A DNA stretch of 64,000 bases from Pigmentiphaga litoralis (lineage in GTDB: Bacteria > Pseudomonadota > Gammaproteobacteria > Burkholderiales > Burkholderiaceae_B): positions 1,674,001 through 1,738,000 of the forward strand of contig NZ_JACCBP010000001.1 in the NCBI RefSeq assembly GCF_013408655.1, in the 5' to 3' direction. The stretch's first letter is position 1, and each line of letters starts with the position of its first letter. This document shows positions 16,272 to 24,554 of the stretch, piece after piece. A program made the position numbers and the translations under genes. Under the pieces are notes generated by a model. The model had not been told where the DNA came from. It ran no database searches and saw only the letters and a list, made by a program, of their open reading frames with translations.

Positions 16272-17045
16272 ATGCCCCGCTTTCTTCGTGATTCCGCCCT
16301 GACCGATGCCGAGGCCCAACGCCTTGCCACCAGCCCCGCCTTCCCGTGGGCCGACTTCCGCCAGATGCTGACGGACGATGCCTTTGCCGAACTCAACGCC
16401 ACCTTTCCGCCGCTGACCGCGTTCGAGCGCCACGACGGTCTGGTGCGCAGCCATGGCCAGCGCCCGCACGATCGCTATTACCTGGCGTACGAAACGTCGA
16501 TCTACCACCGGCAGGGCAAAGGGGATTACGGCTTGACCGGCGACACGGGCAACACCACGCACGATCGCCTGCCGGACGTCTGGCAGGCATTCATTGAAGA
16601 GTTGAAAACGGACGAAACCTACCGCCGCTTCATCGTGAAGGCGCTGGGCACCGACCGCATCGTCACGCGGTTCGCCTGGCATGTCGGAACGACCGGGTCC
16701 GAGGTGTCACCGCATCTGGACGCGCGCGACAAGGTCGGCACGCACATCTTCTACTTCAATACGAAGGAAGACTGGCGCGAAGAATGGGGGGGCAGCATCC
16801 TGGCCCTGGACGGCAAGCAGGTGCCCGCCATGAATCCCGACTTCGGGGATTTCCGGGGCGAGGTCGCGATGGACATTCGCGACAACCGCAGCTTCCTGTT
16901 CAAGAACACCGCGGATGCCTGGCACGGCGTTCGTGCGCTGACCTGTCCGGCCAATAGTTATCGCAGGCTGTTCAATGTGGTGTTCGAGACGCCCGACAAG
17001 CGACGCGGCGGGGTGCGCGGGCTGCTGGATCGCGTGTTGCGCTGA
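16272..17045 (+). CDS. 2OG-Fe(II) oxygenase superfamily protein
   Basis: 257 residues. The double-stranded beta-helix carries the iron triad: His and Asp in HLDARDKVGTHIFYFN (~residues 150-165) and the distal His in ADAWHGVRALTC (~215), with the likely oxoglutarate-binding Arg in SYRRLFNVVF. The N-terminal PAFPWADFRQMLTDDAFAEL fits a 2OG oxygenase cap. It probably hydroxylates a small molecule or cell-surface component. ATG 16272 was chosen because the longer frame from 16062 crosses the operator-like repeats. Its last ~90 bases overlap the convergent membrane gene. It is divergent from eptA, so a joint envelope role is possible but unproved. Confidence 0.82.
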   Translation: MPRFLRDSALTDAEAQRLATSPAFPWADFRQMLTDDAFAELNATFPPLTAFERHDGLVRSHGQRPHDRYYLAYETSIYHRQGKGDYGLTGDTGNTTHDRLPDVWQAFIEELKTDETYRRFIVKALGTDRIVTRFAWHVGTTGSEVSPHLDARDKVGTHIFYFNTKEDWREEWGGSILALDGKQVPAMNPDFGDFRGEVAMDIRDNRSFLFKNTADAWHGVRALTCPANSYRRLFNVVFETPDKRRGGVRGLLDRVLR

Positions 17046-17851
17046 CACGCCGGCTGCGTGCCGGCGGCACGGGCCATGACGACGTCCACCGCCGGGTAAT
17101 GATCGGCAGGCAAGGCGCCCACCCCGACCACCGCCGCCAGCCACAAGGCATCGTCCATCCCGGCATGTTCCTGCGGGCCGAGCGCCAGCCGGAACCGGTG
17201 CTGCTCCGTGACGTCGGCAAGCGCCGCGCGCCCGGCACGGGTCACCCGCCGCCGCGCCGGCTTCAACATCAGATAGGCGGTGGCAGCCAGCGGCAGACTG
17301 GCCGCGGCCTGCGCGGTCCAGCCGGCCAGGCCCACGACCGTGCCGCCACCTGAAGGCGCCGCGGCGCCCGTCCAGATGCTGGCCATCCAGCCCAGCGACA
17401 TCCAGGCAATCCCGACAGCAAACAGACCGAGCAAGCCGACCAGCGCCCACCGCAACGCGCGCTGCGTCGCCAGGTCGGGCGGAGGGCGACGGTCCAGCAG
17501 GCCCGCGGCCTTCAACGTGGCATCGCAGTCGGCCGTCGCGTGTTCAAGGAAGGGAATGTCATGCAGCACGGTGCCCAGGGTATGCGGCACGCTGTAGCGG
17601 TCCAGCACGCGGCGTTCCAGCGGCCGCAGCCCGAAGGCGTCGATGCGGCGGGCGCGCACCAGCATGGGTCCGGACTGGATCAGCGCGCCGCGTTCAAGCA
17701 GAACGAAGATGGCCGTGCGAACGGCGTCGGCCGCGCCCCCGCGCAGGTAGGCGACCGAATACGGATCGCGCAGGACCGGCAGGGTAAGGGGCGACGACCC
17801 CAAGGAAGACGGGGTTTGGACAGCGGGGTGCAGGACAGATTGGGCAGGCAT
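16958..17851 (-). CDS. TIGR04222-like membrane protein
   Basis: 297 residues. The N-terminal segment LRDPYSVAYLRGGAADAVRT, with FVLLERGALIQSG, matches the TIGR04222 conserved membrane family, of unknown function. Two membrane helices are visible (ALVGLLGLFAVGIAWMSLGW; GLAGWTAQAAASLPLAATAYL). The family's usual Gly/Cys/Ser-rich tail is absent; instead the last ~30 residues (TRSSSPRTPPRRLSGVSNT) are read antisense through the end of the 2OG oxygenase gene. This raises the chance of a recent frameshift that replaced the native tail. The start is ATG 17851, not the upstream ATG at 17890. Its 3' end overlaps the convergent gene by 88 bases. Confidence 0.65.
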   Translation of the reverse strand: MPAQSVLHPAVQTPSSLGSSPLTLPVLRDPYSVAYLRGGAADAVRTAIFVLLERGALIQSGPMLVRARRIDAFGLRPLERRVLDRYSVPHTLGTVLHDIPFLEHATADCDATLKAAGLLDRRPPPDLATQRALRWALVGLLGLFAVGIAWMSLGWMASIWTGAAAPSGGGTVVGLAGWTAQAAASLPLAATAYLMLKPARRRVTRAGRAALADVTEQHRFRLALGPQEHAGMDDALWLAAVVGVGALPADHYPAVDVVMARAAGTQPACQRNTRSSSPRTPPRRLSGVSNTTLNSLR

Positions 17852-18004
17852 GGGGCGGCTCCCGAGAGCGGGCAATAAGGGCAACCGCACACCGCGACTT
17901 ACCCGACCCTTGCAGCGTAAACCGCATGCCTACGCCCGCCCATCCTGCATCCGGCTTTGGGCCGTCCATCGAACAGCCTCATCCGAAAGCGGTGGCCCGC
18001 CCCA

Positions 18005-19459
18005 TCACAACGCCGGCACGGCGATCGTGATGGACTTCAGATCCGTGTAGCTCAGGATTTCTTCCAGTCCTTCTTCGCGGCCGACGCCGCTGTTCTTGAA
18101 GCCGCCATACGGCACGCCGGTGTAGTGCGGGCCGACGCAATTGATCCACACGTAGCCCACGCGCAGCCGGCGCGCGAACGCCATGGCCTTGCTGACGTCG
18201 GTGGCGACGACGGACGCGGTCAGCCCCAGCGACGAGGCGGCATCCATCTTCAGCACGTCGTCGGGAGTGGACCAGCGCACCACGCTCAGCACCGGTCCGA
18301 AGATTTCTTCGGTCGCCAGGGCGCTGCCCGGATCGACGTCGCTGAACAGCGTCGGCGCGACCCAATATCCCTTGGCAAAGGCGCTGCCCGCGGGCCGCTC
18401 GCCGCCCACGCGCAGCCGGGCGCCCTGCTGCGTGCCCTTGTCGATCGCGGCCATGACCTTGCCGTGATGCGCGGCGCTGATCAGCGGACCCATGCCCGAC
18501 CCGCTTTCAAACGGATCACCCACGTTGATTGTTTTCATGCGGGCCACGATGCGTTCCAGCACCGCATCGTGGATCGACTCGTGCAGCATCAGGCAGCTGG
18601 TCGACCCGCAGGACTGGCCCTGCCATTCGAAGTTCATGCCGGCCACGGCCAGCGCCGCGGCCTTGTCCAGATCCGCATCGGGCAGCACGACCATCATGTT
18701 CTTGCCGCCCAGCTCCAGCGTGATGTGCTTGATGGCCACCTCGGCCGCCGACCGCTGGATCGCCCTGGCCGTGCCCACCGATCCGATGAAGCCCAGCCGC
18801 TTCACGCGGGGATCCCGCACCAGCGCATCACCCGTCTGCGCGCCGCTGCCGTGCATGATGTTGACCACCCCGGGCGGCAGCACGTCACGGCAGATCTCGG
18901 CAAAGATGCCGCCCGACAGCGGCGCCTGATCCGGGCTCTTCAGCACCATCGCATTGCCGGCGATCAACGGCGCGCCAACCCGCGACGCCAGAAAATAGAA
19001 GGGATGATTGAAGGCCACGATGCGGCCGACGGTGCCAAACGGTTCGCGCTCCGACAGGTGCATATGGTTGGGCGTGGCCGGATAGGTATGGCCTGTCATG
19101 GCGTGACCCAGGCCGGCATAGAACTCGATGCGCGAGGCGGCACGTTCCACATCGCCAAGCATGGCGCGGTACAGGTTGCCGGTGTCGCGCGTTTCGGTGC
19201 GGGCGATCTCTTCCTTGCGGTCGCGGATGCGCGCAGCCAGCGTGCGCATCACCTCGGCGCGGCGGTCCACGCCCAGCGCGTGCCATGCCGGCCAGGCCGC
19301 CTCGCCCGCCTTGACCGCGTCCGCGACATCGGTGGCGGTGGCATGCGCGGCTCGGCCCAGCAGCGACTCATCGGACGGATTCACCGAGTCCATCTCGGCG
19401 CCGTCCGAGGCACCCACCAGCTCACCATTGATCAGCAATTTTGCCGTCGGGAATGTCAT
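18005..19459 (-). CDS. Aldehyde dehydrogenase (NAD(P)+)
   Basis: 484 residues, full-length ALDH. It carries the NAD-binding EPFGTVGRIVAFNHPFYF region, FIGSVGTARAIQ, the catalytic Glu in ELGGKNMM, the catalytic Cys in GQSCGSTS and the EEIFGPVLSV motif near the end. It oxidises an aldehyde to its carboxylic acid in the cytoplasm. GAGGAG lies before the ATG, which overlaps the GMC gene stop by 4 bases (ATGA, 19456-19459). In the operon Bug receptor, GMC oxidoreductase, ALDH, the natural reading is alcohol to aldehyde to acid, with the Bug protein importing the starting compound or product. The substrate is unknown. Confidence 0.93.
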   Translation of the reverse strand: MTFPTAKLLINGELVGASDGAEMDSVNPSDESLLGRAAHATATDVADAVKAGEAAWPAWHALGVDRRAEVMRTLAARIRDRKEEIARTETRDTGNLYRAMLGDVERAASRIEFYAGLGHAMTGHTYPATPNHMHLSEREPFGTVGRIVAFNHPFYFLASRVGAPLIAGNAMVLKSPDQAPLSGGIFAEICRDVLPPGVVNIMHGSGAQTGDALVRDPRVKRLGFIGSVGTARAIQRSAAEVAIKHITLELGGKNMMVVLPDADLDKAAALAVAGMNFEWQGQSCGSTSCLMLHESIHDAVLERIVARMKTINVGDPFESGSGMGPLISAAHHGKVMAAIDKGTQQGARLRVGGERPAGSAFAKGYWVAPTLFSDVDPGSALATEEIFGPVLSVVRWSTPDDVLKMDAASSLGLTASVVATDVSKAMAFARRLRVGYVWINCVGPHYTGVPYGGFKNSGVGREEGLEEILSYTDLKSITIAVPAL

Positions 19460-21177
19460 GCGTTTCTCCTCAGTGGGGACGAAGGCGTCGTGCCTTCGGG
19501 AAGCCAGGGCGCCAGCGGCGCGCGGCCGCGGATCAGGTCCGCCGCTTTTTCGGCGATCATCGTCACCGTCGCGTTGATATTGCCACCGATCAGGTCGGGC
19601 ATGACCGACGCGTCCACGACGCGCAGGCCCTGCACGCCACGCACGCGCAACTGCGCATCGACCACCGCGTCCGGATCGTCCGGGGCGCCCATGCGGCAGG
19701 TGCCGCAAGGATGGTGGACCGTGATGGCCGTCTTGCGGATGTGCGCGTTCAGCGCGTCGTCGTCCAGGCAGCCGGGGCCCGGCATGCGTTCTTCGCCCAC
19801 GAAGGCCTGCAGGGAAGGCTGGGCCATGATCCGGCGCACCGACCGGATGCCCGCGCGCAGGCTGGCCCACTCATTGTCGTGCGACAGGAAGTTCTGGTGG
19901 ACGACGGCCAGGTCCTCGGGCGCGGCGCTGGCCAGCGTTACCTGCCCGCGGCTTTCCGGATGCAGCGCCACCACCCGCACCGCAAAGCCGTCGTCGAACG
20001 GCGCGCGCCACGGACGCAGCCAGGGCTGCGCATGGAACGGCGCGGCGGCCAGCAGATACTGCACATCGGGTCCTTCCAGGCCGAGCCGCGTGGCTTCATA
20101 GCCTGCTGCACCCCCCGGCACGTTGGTCGCCGCGCCATCACCGAACAACCAGGCGCGCGCCAGGTCGCTCACCACACGATCGGCGCGCATGCGATCCGGA
20201 AACGGTCCGGCCGCCTTGCGTGAAAAGCTCAGCAGCACGGCGATGTGGTCCTGCAGATTGCGGCCGACGCCTTGCAGCGCCGTGTGCGTGTCGATGCCAT
20301 GCGGCGCCATCTGCGCCGGATCGCCGATCCCTGACAGCATCAGCAATTGCGGCGTGTTGATCACGCCGCCTGCCAGCAGCACTTCGCGCCGCGCCTGCGC
20401 AACATGGTGCTTGCCATGACGAACGTAGGCCACCCCTGTCGCACGGTCGCCCGTCAACTCGATGCGGGTGGCCAGCGCATGCGTGCGCACGGTCAGCCCC
20501 CGGCGCTTCATCGCGGGCCGCAGGTAGGCCACGGCATTGCTGCAACGCCGGCCGTCGCGGATGGTGACTTGCGAGCGCCCGAAGCCGGAGAGCACCTCGC
20601 CATTCAGATCGTCGCGCAGCGTATGTCCCGCTTCGCCCGCCGCGGCCAGATACGAAGAGATCAAAGGATCCTGGTAGGTCGAATAGCGGGTGGTGATGGG
20701 CCCGCCTTTGCCGCGCCATGAGCTGGCCGGGCCTTGCCAGTCTTCCAGTTGCAGGAAGTACGGCAGCGTGTGCGCCGCGTCCCAGTCAGGCAGCCCATAC
20801 CGCGAGGCCCACCGGTCGAAGTCGCTGCGATGGCCGCGCACATAGGCCAGGGCGTTGATGGACGACGACCCGCCGATCACCTTGCCGCGTGCGCATTCGA
20901 TGCGGCGGCCGGCCGTCTCGTCCTGCGCCTCGCTCGCGTAGCCCCAGTCGTGCGAACGCTTCTGCAGCATCCGGCCCAGGCCCAGGGGAATATGAATCAA
21001 GGGGTCGTTGTCCCATCCCCCGGCTTCGAGCAACAGCACCGTCACGCCGTCGTCCTGCGTCAACCGGTTGGCAAGCACGCAACCTGCCGACCCACCGCCC
21101 ACGATCACGTAATCGTAGGTCGTCACGCCGGGCGCGGACAGCGTGGCCGATGTCCCCATGCGGGTTCGCCCGTTCAC
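19456..21177 (-). CDS. GMC-family FAD-dependent alcohol dehydrogenase/oxidase
   Basis: 573 residues. The FAD-binding Rossmann fold opens with DYVIVGGGSAGCVLANRL (~residues 22-40). GMC signature 1 lies in GGSSSINALAYVRGHRSDFD (~95-115) and the C-terminal His region in TVHHPCGTCRMG (catalytic His-Pro/Asn region ~525), followed by VRGVQGLRVVDASVMPDLIG. It oxidises a primary alcohol to an aldehyde. The GTG start at 21177 overlaps the Bug gene stop (GTGA), so translation is coupled; an ATG at 21159 is an alternative. The aldehyde dehydrogenase after it overlaps by four bases. Related enzymes include choline dehydrogenase and polyethylene-glycol dehydrogenase. Confidence 0.93.
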   Translation of the reverse strand: MNGRTRMGTSATLSAPGVTTYDYVIVGGGSAGCVLANRLTQDDGVTVLLLEAGGWDNDPLIHIPLGLGRMLQKRSHDWGYASEAQDETAGRRIECARGKVIGGSSSINALAYVRGHRSDFDRWASRYGLPDWDAAHTLPYFLQLEDWQGPASSWRGKGGPITTRYSTYQDPLISSYLAAAGEAGHTLRDDLNGEVLSGFGRSQVTIRDGRRCSNAVAYLRPAMKRRGLTVRTHALATRIELTGDRATGVAYVRHGKHHVAQARREVLLAGGVINTPQLLMLSGIGDPAQMAPHGIDTHTALQGVGRNLQDHIAVLLSFSRKAAGPFPDRMRADRVVSDLARAWLFGDGAATNVPGGAAGYEATRLGLEGPDVQYLLAAAPFHAQPWLRPWRAPFDDGFAVRVVALHPESRGQVTLASAAPEDLAVVHQNFLSHDNEWASLRAGIRSVRRIMAQPSLQAFVGEERMPGPGCLDDDALNAHIRKTAITVHHPCGTCRMGAPDDPDAVVDAQLRVRGVQGLRVVDASVMPDLIGGNINATVTMIAEKAADLIRGRAPLAPWLPEGTTPSSPLRRNA

Positions 21178-22142
21178 TGGACTTTGAGGTTGGCCGACCG
21201 GATCGCGTCCGCGAACAGATCGATGTCGGCGCTGATGGCCTTGCGGAATTCAGCAGGCGTATCGGCCACGATCTGCACGCCCAACTGCTTCATGCGTTCC
21301 TGATAGGTCGGGTCGGCGGCGATCTTTTTCACTTCCATGGCGATGCGATCGACGATGGCGGCGGGCGTTCCGGCAGGCGCCATCAGGCCGTTCCAGGTCA
21401 GTGTGCGAAAGCCCGGGTAGGTCTCCGCAATCGTCGGCACATCCGGCAATTCCGGAAGCCGCTTGTCGCTGGTCACACCCAGCAGCTTGATGTTGCCGGC
21501 CTTGGCTTGCGGCGCGAGCACGGGCACGTTGCCGAAGTACATGGTGACGTCGCCTGCGATCATGGCCGCCACGGCAGGCACGTCGCCCTTGTAGCTGATG
21601 TGCATCATGTCGAGTTCGGCGCGCTTCACGAACAGGGCGCCCGACAGGTGCGACACGCTGCCCGAGCCGCCCGACGCGAAGTTGAGCTTGCCCGGCTGCG
21701 GTTTGGCGTAGTCGACCAGTTCCTTCACGGTATTGACGGGCACGTTCTTGCTCACCGCGAGCAAGAACGGGTTGGTCGCGAAGTTGGTGATCGGCACGAA
21801 GTCCTTGAGCGGATCGAACGGGACCGGCGAAATCTTGGGCAGGATCACGATGACCGGCATGGCGGCCACCAGCAGCGTGTAGCCATCGGAGGGCGCGCGC
21901 TGCACGGTCTGCACGGCGATCAGGCCGCTGGCGCCCGGCTTGTTTTCCAGCACGACGGGCTGGCCCAGCGCGACCGACAGCCGTTCGGCCGTGATGCGCG
22001 CGATGCTGTCGGTGCTGCCGCCCGCGGCGAACGGCACGATGAAGCGGATGGGACGTTGCGGCCAGGATTGCGCCTGGACCGAGGTGGCGCCGGCCAGCAG
22101 GCAGATTGTTGCGGACAAGCTCAGGAAGTGCGTCACTTTCAT
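21174..22142 (-). CDS. Bug-family substrate-binding protein
   Basis: 322 residues. Signal peptide MKVTHFLSLSATICLLAGATSVQAQ is cut before SWPQRPIRFIVPFAAGGSTD. The Bug core follows: ARITAERLSVALGQPVVLENK, PGASGLIAVQTV, PSDGYTLLV, then the FDPLKDF segment. It is a periplasmic receptor for a carboxylated solute, here first in the operon with an alcohol dehydrogenase and an aldehyde dehydrogenase, all three joined by 4-base overlaps. No TctA/TctB genes are near, so it must share membrane subunits elsewhere. The start is ATG 22142; the long in-frame extension upstream is non-coding leader and promoter. Confidence 0.93.
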   Translation of the reverse strand: MKVTHFLSLSATICLLAGATSVQAQSWPQRPIRFIVPFAAGGSTDSIARITAERLSVALGQPVVLENKPGASGLIAVQTVQRAPSDGYTLLVAAMPVIVILPKISPVPFDPLKDFVPITNFATNPFLLAVSKNVPVNTVKELVDYAKPQPGKLNFASGGSGSVSHLSGALFVKRAELDMMHISYKGDVPAVAAMIAGDVTMYFGNVPVLAPQAKAGNIKLLGVTSDKRLPELPDVPTIAETYPGFRTLTWNGLMAPAGTPAAIVDRIAMEVKKIAADPTYQERMKQLGVQIVADTPAEFRKAISADIDLFADAIRSANLKVQ

Positions 22143-22354
22143 GGTGTTCCCCGTATGCGTCGAGTCATGGATACCCAATCGTCTCCTCCGTGGTGCTGGA
22201 GTTTTCTTATGGCACTGCCGTGTGGAGCGAAGTCGGACACGCGCAGGAACGCCTGCGCAGCAAGGCACAAAGGGTGAAGACTGCCGGAGGCACCCGGCGG
22301 AACAGAGGAATGAAGCGCGTCCCGCAGGCGGCAGAAAGGCCGCTGCGGCGTGGC

Positions 22355-22389
22355 GTCGCCGGGCCGGGCAAAACACCCGGGCCGGTGAC
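22355..22389 (-). promoter_or_regulatory. Strong stem-loop at the 5' end of the Bug-GMC-ALDH transcript
   Basis: GTCGCCGGGCCGGG (22355-22368) pairs with CCCGGGCCGGTGAC (22376-22389) at 12 of 14 positions plus one wobble, around a seven-base loop. It falls at about +8 to +42 of the transcript predicted from the neighbouring promoter. There is no U-tract, so it is more likely a 5'-stabilising or regulatory structure than a terminator. Confidence 0.5.
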
Positions 22390-22403
22390 AAGGAAGTGGG
22401 TTC

Positions 22404-22433
22404 ACTATAAATATACGGGTTGTGACACGTCAA
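22404..22433 (-). promoter_or_regulatory. Sigma70-type promoter for the Bug-GMC-ALDH operon
   Basis: On the minus strand TTGACG (22433-22428), an 18-base spacer and TATAGT (22409-22404) give one of the best promoter matches in the window. Transcription should start near 22397, which leaves a leader of about 255 bases before the Bug start codon. Confidence 0.6.
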
Positions 22434-22534
22434 TATATTTATCGTCATCGCAGTGGGATCTGCGGTCGGCATGCCCCGCCAGGCATGCGGGATGCGTGCC
22501 CGCGACCCGAAGCTATCGATCGCAGGAACGCCCC

Positions 22535-23866
22535 ATGTCCTACTTTTCCTCCCCCTCCTCAGCCACCTCGTTGCGGCCCGAAGCCTTGCTTCGCGAAGCC
22601 GCCGTGCCGTTCGCCGACTTCGACTCGCCCACGTTCCAGGAATGGTTTGATCGCTATGCAAATGCGCGTGTCGTGCTGCTGGGCGAAGCCAGTCACGGCA
22701 CGTCGGAGTTCTATCAGGCCCGCGCCGCGATCACCCGCCACTTGATCGAGGCCCACTGCTTTCGCCTGGTTGCCGTCGAAGCGGACTGGCCTGACGCCGC
22801 CGTGATCGATGCGCACGTGCGCGAGCGCCCTGCGCTGCGCGATGGGCAGGTACCGTTCAGCCGTTTTCCGGAATGGATGTGGCGCAATACCGATGTGCTC
22901 GATTTCGTTGACTGGCTCCACGACTTCAACGCCAGCCGGCCGCTGGGCGAACGAGCCGGCTTCTTCGGGCTCGACATGTACAGCATGGCCAGTTCGATGT
23001 CAGCGGTGCTGGCCTATCTGCAGGAAGTCGATCCCGCCGCCGCGGCCGAAGCGCGCGAACGCTACAGCTGCCTGGAACGCTGGCAAGACGACCCGGTCCA
23101 GTACGCCAGCTCGGCATGGGACCGCGCCCGTGACACGTGCGAAGCGCCGGTGCTGGCGCAGCTGCAGGCGCTGCTGGACAAACGGATGGACTATGTCCGC
23201 AAGGATCCCCGCTACTTCGACGCCGCCCAGAACGCACGCCTGGTGGCGTCCGCCGAAAGGTACTACCGCACCCTGTACCAGGGATCCGCCCACAGCTGGA
23301 ATTTGCGCGACACCCATATGTTCGAAACGCTGGACACCCTGCTCTCGACCAATGGGCCCGACGCCAAGGCCGTGGTCTGGGCGCACAACTCGCACATCGG
23401 CAACGCTGCAGCGACCGACATGGGCCGGCGGCGCGACGAATTCAATCTGGGGCAGCTGTGCCGGGAACGGTATGGCGATGCAGCCGTGCTGATCGGTTTC
23501 AGCACGCATACCGGCACGGTGGCCGCGGCATCGGACTGGGATGGACCCATGGAAATCAAGCAGGTGCTGCCGTCCCGTGAAGACAGCCACGAACATTGCT
23601 TGCACCAGACAGGCCTGCCACGCTTCCTGATCGATCTACAGGCCGCGCGGCGCGGGCCCTTGCGCGACTATCTTGCCAAGTCGCGGCTGGAACGCTTCAT
23701 TGGCGTTATCTATCGGCCGGACACCGAACTGCTCAGCCACTATGCCAGTGCGTGCCTGGCCGATCAGTTCGATGCGATGGTATGGATTGCCGAGACGCAT
23801 GCGGTGACGCCCTTGCCGGGCGAGCACCGCGATGGCGCTGCGGAGACCTGGCCGTCAGGACTCTGA
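22535..23866 (+). CDS. Erythromycin esterase family protein
   Basis: 443 residues of the erythromycin-esterase (Ere-like) superfamily. Its conserved catalytic pieces are GEASHGTSEFYQARA (Glu and His, ~residues 48-62), EADWPDAAVIDAHV (~75) and AHNSHIGNAA (two His, ~285). The family includes macrolide esterases but also many succinoglycan-biosynthesis-like hydrolases of unknown substrate, so resistance cannot be assumed. ATG 22535 has AGGAA in front; the long frame upstream is intergenic. It is divergent from the Bug operon, with no obvious co-transcribed partner (DUF4142 is convergent, 27 bases away). Confidence 0.88.
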   Translation: MSYFSSPSSATSLRPEALLREAAVPFADFDSPTFQEWFDRYANARVVLLGEASHGTSEFYQARAAITRHLIEAHCFRLVAVEADWPDAAVIDAHVRERPALRDGQVPFSRFPEWMWRNTDVLDFVDWLHDFNASRPLGERAGFFGLDMYSMASSMSAVLAYLQEVDPAAAAEARERYSCLERWQDDPVQYASSAWDRARDTCEAPVLAQLQALLDKRMDYVRKDPRYFDAAQNARLVASAERYYRTLYQGSAHSWNLRDTHMFETLDTLLSTNGPDAKAVVWAHNSHIGNAAATDMGRRRDEFNLGQLCRERYGDAAVLIGFSTHTGTVAAASDWDGPMEIKQVLPSREDSHEHCLHQTGLPRFLIDLQAARRGPLRDYLAKSRLERFIGVIYRPDTELLSHYASACLADQFDAMVWIAETHAVTPLPGEHRDGAAETWPSGL

Positions 23867-23893
23867 CGGGCCAAACCTCCTTGCGCGGGTGAC

Positions 23894-24481
23894 TTACATG
23901 CCGTGGTCGGTCGGGCCGATCTGGCGTGCGCCATCCAGGTGGTCACGCAGCATGCCGATATGCTTCTTTGCAAAGGCCTGGACGTCCTTGTCTTCGGTCT
24001 GCGTCGTGGCGTTCTGGAAAGCCAGCACGGTGTTGTCGTGACCGGCAATCGCGATATGGCTCGAATACATCTTTTCGAACTCGGTGCCGCTCAGTGCACC
24101 CAGTGCCTTGAGCTGGGCGCGCTGCGCCAGCGATGGCTCGGTCGGCAGTTCATACCCCTTGCGCTTGGCCAGCGCTTCCAGGTCCTTCTGCATGACGCCG
24201 TGATCCTTGATCATGCGCTGCGCATAGGCGCGGATCTTCGGGCTCTTGGTTTTTTCCAGGGCCAGCTTGCTGCCCTCGACTTCCGAATAGCCGGATTGCG
24301 CCGTGTTTTCCAGGAAGCGCTTGTCGCCGGCCGACAGTTCGACCGACGCTTTCGACGCGGTCGCGGCGGGCGCCTTGCTGGCCGACGAACCGGCGGGTGC
24401 GGTCGATTGCGCCATCAGGCTCGATGACATCAGGACAAGGCAGGACGCGCTCGCGCCCAGGACCGCATGGGTAAATCGCAT
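23894..24481 (-). CDS. DUF4142 domain protein (exported, ferritin-like helical bundle)
   Basis: 195 residues. Signal peptide (MRFTHAVLGASASCLVLMSSSLMAQ) is followed by a low-complexity linker of Ala/Ser/Thr (residues ~27-48), then the DUF4142 helices: DKRFLENTAQSGYSEVEGSK, RAYAQRMIKDHGVMQKDLEA, SSHIAIAGHDNTVLAFQ and FAKKHIGMLRDHLDGA. The conserved His residues suggest a ferritin-like four-helix bundle; the family role is unclear, often stress-related. The start is ATG 24481, with GGAGC in front, rather than 24493. It lies 73 bases after the NmrA gene on the same strand. Confidence 0.85.
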   Translation of the reverse strand: MRFTHAVLGASASCLVLMSSSLMAQSTAPAGSSASKAPAATASKASVELSAGDKRFLENTAQSGYSEVEGSKLALEKTKSPKIRAYAQRMIKDHGVMQKDLEALAKRKGYELPTEPSLAQRAQLKALGALSGTEFEKMYSSHIAIAGHDNTVLAFQNATTQTEDKDVQAFAKKHIGMLRDHLDGARQIGPTDHGM

Positions 24482-24554
24482 GGTGTGCTCCAAAGATAAG
24501 ATCGGTACTCATCCATGCTCAGCAAGTTGCGGGCCCGGCCTGCGATGCGCCTTC

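Larger units (their letters stand above)
22143..22534. other. 392-base divergent intergenic region with leader
   Basis: This gene-free stretch separates the Bug operon (minus) from the erythromycin-esterase gene (plus). It holds a good minus-strand promoter, a long GC-rich stem-loop just after its predicted start site, about 200 further bases of untranslated leader and an unusually AT-rich patch (22400-22445). In the plus direction I see no clear -10/-35 pair, only the AT-rich patch and an AGGAA ribosome binding site before 22535. Confidence 0.6.

Noticed and set aside
17957..20101. 714-residue plus-strand ORF
   Set aside because: Antisense of the ALDH and GMC genes; no recognisable domain.
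22535..23866. Acquired macrolide resistance gene
   Set aside because: Ere-family similarity is clear but the superfamily has many non-resistance members, and there are no mobile-element signs.
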